Assembly: GCA_046726955.1 (NCBI GenBank) | Contig: JBKPBQ010000125.1 | Coordinates: 1-16,846 of the forward strand | Direction of reading: 5' to 3' | DNA length: 16,846 nt | Origin: CAVPGH01 sp046726955 | Lineage (GTDB): Bacteria; Acidobacteriota; Vicinamibacteria; Fen-336 | Part shown: piece after piece, positions 14,149 to 16,846 of the stretch | Numbering within the stretch: the first letter of the stretch is position 1 | Layout: each line of letters starts with the position of its first letter | Notes under the pieces: model-generated | The model's database searches: none | Told to the model about the DNA's origin: nothing | The model's input: the letters and a program-made list of their open reading frames with translations, nothing else | Made by a program: the position numbers and the translations under genes

Positions 14149-15573
14149 ATGACCGGGATGAGAAGAGAGAACGACAGCCTCGGCGTCGTCGAAGTCCCGG
14201 CGGACAGGCTCTGGGGCGCCCAGACCCAGCGCTCGCTGGAGCATTTCAGCATCGGCAGCGACTTGATTCCCCGCGAAATGATCATCGCCTACGCCACCCT
14301 CAAGAAGGCCGCCGCCGCCGCGAACCACGCCAGCGGGCGGCTGGACGATCAGCGCCATTCCCTGATCGTCAAGACCTGCGACGAGATCCTCGCCGGCCAG
14401 CACCACGACATGTTCCCCTTGCATGTCTGGATGACGGGCAGCGGAACCCAGTTCAACATGAACGTCAACGAGGTGATCTCCAACCGCTGCTGCCAGCTCG
14501 CGGGCACGCCCCTCGGGAGCAAGACGCCGGTTCACCCCAACGATCACGTGAACATGGCGCAATCGTCGAACGACTCGTTCCCGTCGGCGATGTACATCGC
14601 GGCCGCCGTCAACGTGAAGAAGCGCCTCCTGCCGGCGGTCGCCGCCTTGCGGGATGCGATCGACGCGAAGGCACAGGCTTGGAGCGACATCGTCAAGATC
14701 GGGCGGACGCACATGCAGGACGCCACGCCCCTGACGCTTGGCCAGGAATGGTCGGGCTACGCCGGCATGCTGGGCGACGACCTGGATCGGATCGAAGGCG
14801 CGCTGCAGGGCGTGTACCGTCTGGCGCTGGGCGGGACGGCCGTGGGGACGGGCATCAACTCGGCGCCGGGCTTCGCGGAAGCGGCGGCGGCCGAGATCGC
14901 CAGGCTGACGGGCCTGCCCTTCGTGAGCGCCCCGAACAAGTTCACGGTGCAGGGGACGCACGACGCGCTCGTACAGCTGTCCGGAACGCTGCGCACGCTG
15001 GCGGTATCGCTCTACAAGATCGGCAACGACATCCGCCTGATGTCGTGCGGACCGCGGGCGGGGTTCGCAGAGCTGGCGATCCCGGAGAACGAGCCGGGAT
15101 CCTCGATCATGCCGGGCAAGGTCAATCCGACCCAGTGCGAGGCCCTCACGATGATCGCCGTGCAGGTGATGGCCAACGACGTGGCGGTGGGCTTCGGAGG
15201 CGCGAGCGGCTACCTCGAGATGAACGTCTACAAGCCGCTCATGATCTTCAACATCACTCATTCCATCACCATCATCACCGACGGCTGCACGAACTTCCGG
15301 AAGTTCCTGGTCGAGGGCACGAAGCCCAACGTGAAGAAGATCAACGAGTACGTCGAACGCTCGCTGATGCTGGTGACGGCGCTCGCGCCTGTCATCGGCT
15401 ACGACAAGGCGTCGAAGATCGCCCACCACGCGATGGACAACGACCTGACGCTGAAGGCGGCGGCGCTGGAGCTGGGCTTCGTCACAGAGGCGGAGTTCGA
15501 TCGCGTCGTGGATCCGAGAAAGATGGTGAAGCCGTACGTAGCGACCGCCACGGCGGCCACGAGCCCGCGTTGA
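14149..15573 (+). CDS. fumC: Class II fumarate hydratase
   Basis: This 474-residue fumarase is close to the E. coli FumC length. It interconverts fumarate and L-malate in the TCA cycle in the cytoplasm and works as a homotetramer without iron-sulfur clusters. Visible motifs are TGSGTQFNMNVNEV (97-110), HPNDHVNMAQSSNDSFP (129-145), GRTHMQDATPLTLGQE (185-200, His188) and the signature GSSIMPGKVNP (317-327, with Ser318, Lys324 and Asn326). These fall at the E. coli numbering. PGKVNP rather than PAKVNP favours fumarase over aspartase. AGGAGG lies 6 nt before the ATG and overlaps the TAG of the DUF1275 gene. Another in-frame ATG is at codon 4. The frame is intact, and the thrE-like gene follows 32 nt after the stop. 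Confidence 0.97.
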   Translation: MTGMRRENDSLGVVEVPADRLWGAQTQRSLEHFSIGSDLIPREMIIAYATLKKAAAAANHASGRLDDQRHSLIVKTCDEILAGQHHDMFPLHVWMTGSGTQFNMNVNEVISNRCCQLAGTPLGSKTPVHPNDHVNMAQSSNDSFPSAMYIAAAVNVKKRLLPAVAALRDAIDAKAQAWSDIVKIGRTHMQDATPLTLGQEWSGYAGMLGDDLDRIEGALQGVYRLALGGTAVGTGINSAPGFAEAAAAEIARLTGLPFVSAPNKFTVQGTHDALVQLSGTLRTLAVSLYKIGNDIRLMSCGPRAGFAELAIPENEPGSSIMPGKVNPTQCEALTMIAVQVMANDVAVGFGGASGYLEMNVYKPLMIFNITHSITIITDGCTNFRKFLVEGTKPNVKKINEYVERSLMLVTALAPVIGYDKASKIAHHAMDNDLTLKAAALELGFVTEAEFDRVVDPRKMVKPYVATATAATSPR

Positions 15574-15605
15574 GCGCCGAGGCGGCCCAGGCTCGCGGAG
15601 CTCCG

Positions 15606-16844
15606 ATGCCGCTCGAGGAGCGCTCCCGGCTCGTGCTCGCCTTCGCCCGGGTCCTCTACGTCAACGGCCAGACGACCGGCGAGACGATCGCCGCCGCCGA
15701 GGAGGTCGGCCGCACGCTGGGACTGCGCGTCACGGTGGTTCCGCGCTGGGGAGAGCTCTACCTTCAGGCCGAGGCCGGGGACGCCCGGGCGGGCGTCCTG
15801 GCCTCGGCCGATCCTGTCGGCGTGGACATGCATCGCGTGGCCGCAGTGATGCAGGCGATCGACGATCTGGGCGCCGGGCGGCTCGAGGCGAATGCGGCGA
15901 TGGACGTGATCGGAGCGATCTCGCGCGCGCCCCCGGCTCCGACGTGGCTGTTCGCGATCGCGGCCGCCGCGGGTGCTCTAGCCCTGGCAGTGCTCTTCGG
16001 CATCCGGCATCTGCCGGCGGCGGCGCTCATCTTCGCGACCGCCGGAGCGGGGGCGCTCGTGCGCCGCCGCCTGGCACGGTACAGCGGAAACGTCTTCGTG
16101 CAGCCGTTCTGCGCCGCGCTGCTCGCGGGGATCGTCGGCGCGCTGGCGGTACGCTACGAGCTCAGCTCGTCGCTGCGCCTCGTGGCGGTTTGCCCGTGCA
16201 TGGTCCTGGTGCCGGGGCCGCACGTGCTCAACGGGGCGTTGGATACGCTGGCCGGCCGTGTCCATCTCGGGCTCGCGCGCTTGATGTACGCGGGGCTCGT
16301 CGTCCTCGCGATCTCGACAGGGCTGCTGCTCGGACTCTCCCTGCTCGGCGCGTCGCTGCCGGTGGATCCGGCCGGCCGGCCGGTACTCTTGTGGCAAGAC
16401 ATCGTCGCCGCCGGCGTCGCGGTCTGCGCCTACAGCGTGTTCTTCTCGACGCCCATGCGGATGCTCGCCTGGCCGCTGCTGGTCGGCATGCTGGGCCATG
16501 CTCTCCGATGGGGAGCGCTCAGCGTGCTGGGCTGGGGCGCCGCCCCGGCCGCCTTTGCGGCTTGTCTCACTGTGGGGCTGATCCTGACGCCCGTCGCGCG
16601 CCGATGGAACCTGCCGTTTGCCGCCATCGGCTTCGCCTCCGTGGTCTCGATGATCCCGGGCGTCTTCCTCTTCAGGATGGCCAGCGGCCTTCTGCAGCTT
16701 GCGGACGGCTCGCACACGACGTTGGAGCTCGTGGGCGCCACGATCGCGGACGGAATGACCGCGATGACCATCATCCTCGCGATGAGCCTCGGCCTCACCG
16801 TTCCGAAGATACTCATCGATCGCCTCGGGGACGATCCTCCCTGA
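15606..16844 (+). CDS. ThrE-type threonine/serine exporter family protein
   Basis: This 412-residue protein combines the two halves of the ThrE family. A soluble N-terminal DUF1212 domain (about 1-110) has FARVLYVNGQTTGETIAAAE and the VVPRWGELYLQ region, and about ten membrane helices follow from residue 113. The family hallmark CPCMVLVPGPHVLNGALDTL is at 196-215 and the second-half motif SMIPGVFLFRMASGL at 348-362. In Corynebacterium glutamicum, ThrE exports threonine and serine by proton exchange, and substrate here is inferred from the family. GGAG lies 5 nt before ATG 15606. A TTG at 15570 overlapping the fumC stop is a possible longer start. It is likely cotranscribed with fumC. The stop falls two bases before the window edge, so the gene is complete. 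Confidence 0.9.
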   Translation: MPLEERSRLVLAFARVLYVNGQTTGETIAAAEEVGRTLGLRVTVVPRWGELYLQAEAGDARAGVLASADPVGVDMHRVAAVMQAIDDLGAGRLEANAAMDVIGAISRAPPAPTWLFAIAAAAGALALAVLFGIRHLPAAALIFATAGAGALVRRRLARYSGNVFVQPFCAALLAGIVGALAVRYELSSSLRLVAVCPCMVLVPGPHVLNGALDTLAGRVHLGLARLMYAGLVVLAISTGLLLGLSLLGASLPVDPAGRPVLLWQDIVAAGVAVCAYSVFFSTPMRMLAWPLLVGMLGHALRWGALSVLGWGAAPAAFAACLTVGLILTPVARRWNLPFAAIGFASVVSMIPGVFLFRMASGLLQLADGSHTTLELVGATIADGMTAMTIILAMSLGLTVPKILIDRLGDDPP

Positions 16845-16846
16845 TC

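Noticed and set aside
13906..15429. Long minus-strand frame opposite fumC
   Set aside because: It is a shadow of fumC, with a composition typical of antisense frames in GC-rich DNA.

Overview
This is a GC-rich bacterial chromosomal window with short intergenic gaps and no rRNA, tRNA, CRISPR array or transposase that I can recognise. The gene content suggests Acidobacteriota: a BlaI-type repressor paired with an M56 membrane peptidase, a winged-helix/transmembrane/TolB-like/TPR one-component regulator, secreted amidohydrolases, a sulfatase-like lipoprotein and a GH127 arabinofuranosidase. That assignment is an inference from gene families. No marker gene in the window settles it.

Layout. (1) 1-1689, minus: an incomplete sulfatase-superfamily protein running off the left edge, with Thr where the formylglycine Cys is expected. 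(2) 1690-5908, plus: a tight four-gene run of BlaI-like repressor, M56 antirepressor-type peptidase with an in-frame TAG, a secreted amidohydrolase, and a second amidohydrolase that is frameshifted and internally short. (3) 6058-6655, minus: a higB-higA toxin-antitoxin pair with a repeat/palindrome in its promoter region. (4) 6725-7633, minus: an NmrA-type NAD(P)-binding reductase, divergent from (5) 7788-9107, plus: an exported vanadium-haloperoxidase-family protein. The gap between them holds a palindrome next to the NmrA gene and three 11-bp direct repeats next to the haloperoxidase gene. (6) 9125-10972, minus: a membrane-bound winged-helix/TolB/TPR regulator, divergent from (7) 11138-13165, plus: a GH127 beta-L-arabinofuranosidase. 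(8) 13435-16844, plus: a frameshifted DUF1275 membrane protein, class II fumarase (fumC), and a ThrE-type threonine/serine exporter.

How the parts fit. The BlaI/M56 pair probably regulates its own operon and the two downstream amidohydrolases. The winged-helix TPR protein may control the divergent GH127 gene. Its DNA-binding domain is of the OmpR type, which often binds direct repeats, so the 11-bp repeats upstream of the haloperoxidase gene are also worth testing as its sites. fumC follows the DUF1275 gene with its Shine-Dalgarno overlapping the preceding stop codon, and thrE follows fumC closely, so those three are probably cotranscribed.

Three genes carry a single disrupting lesion in otherwise well-conserved reading frames: a TAG at 2461, a shift near 5431-5438 and a one-base loss near 13546. 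Either this locus is decaying or the assembly has residual errors. I found no convincing new defence or mobile system. The best leads are the Thr-type sulfatase homologue, the BlaI/M56-amidohydrolase operon and the two putative operator arrays.
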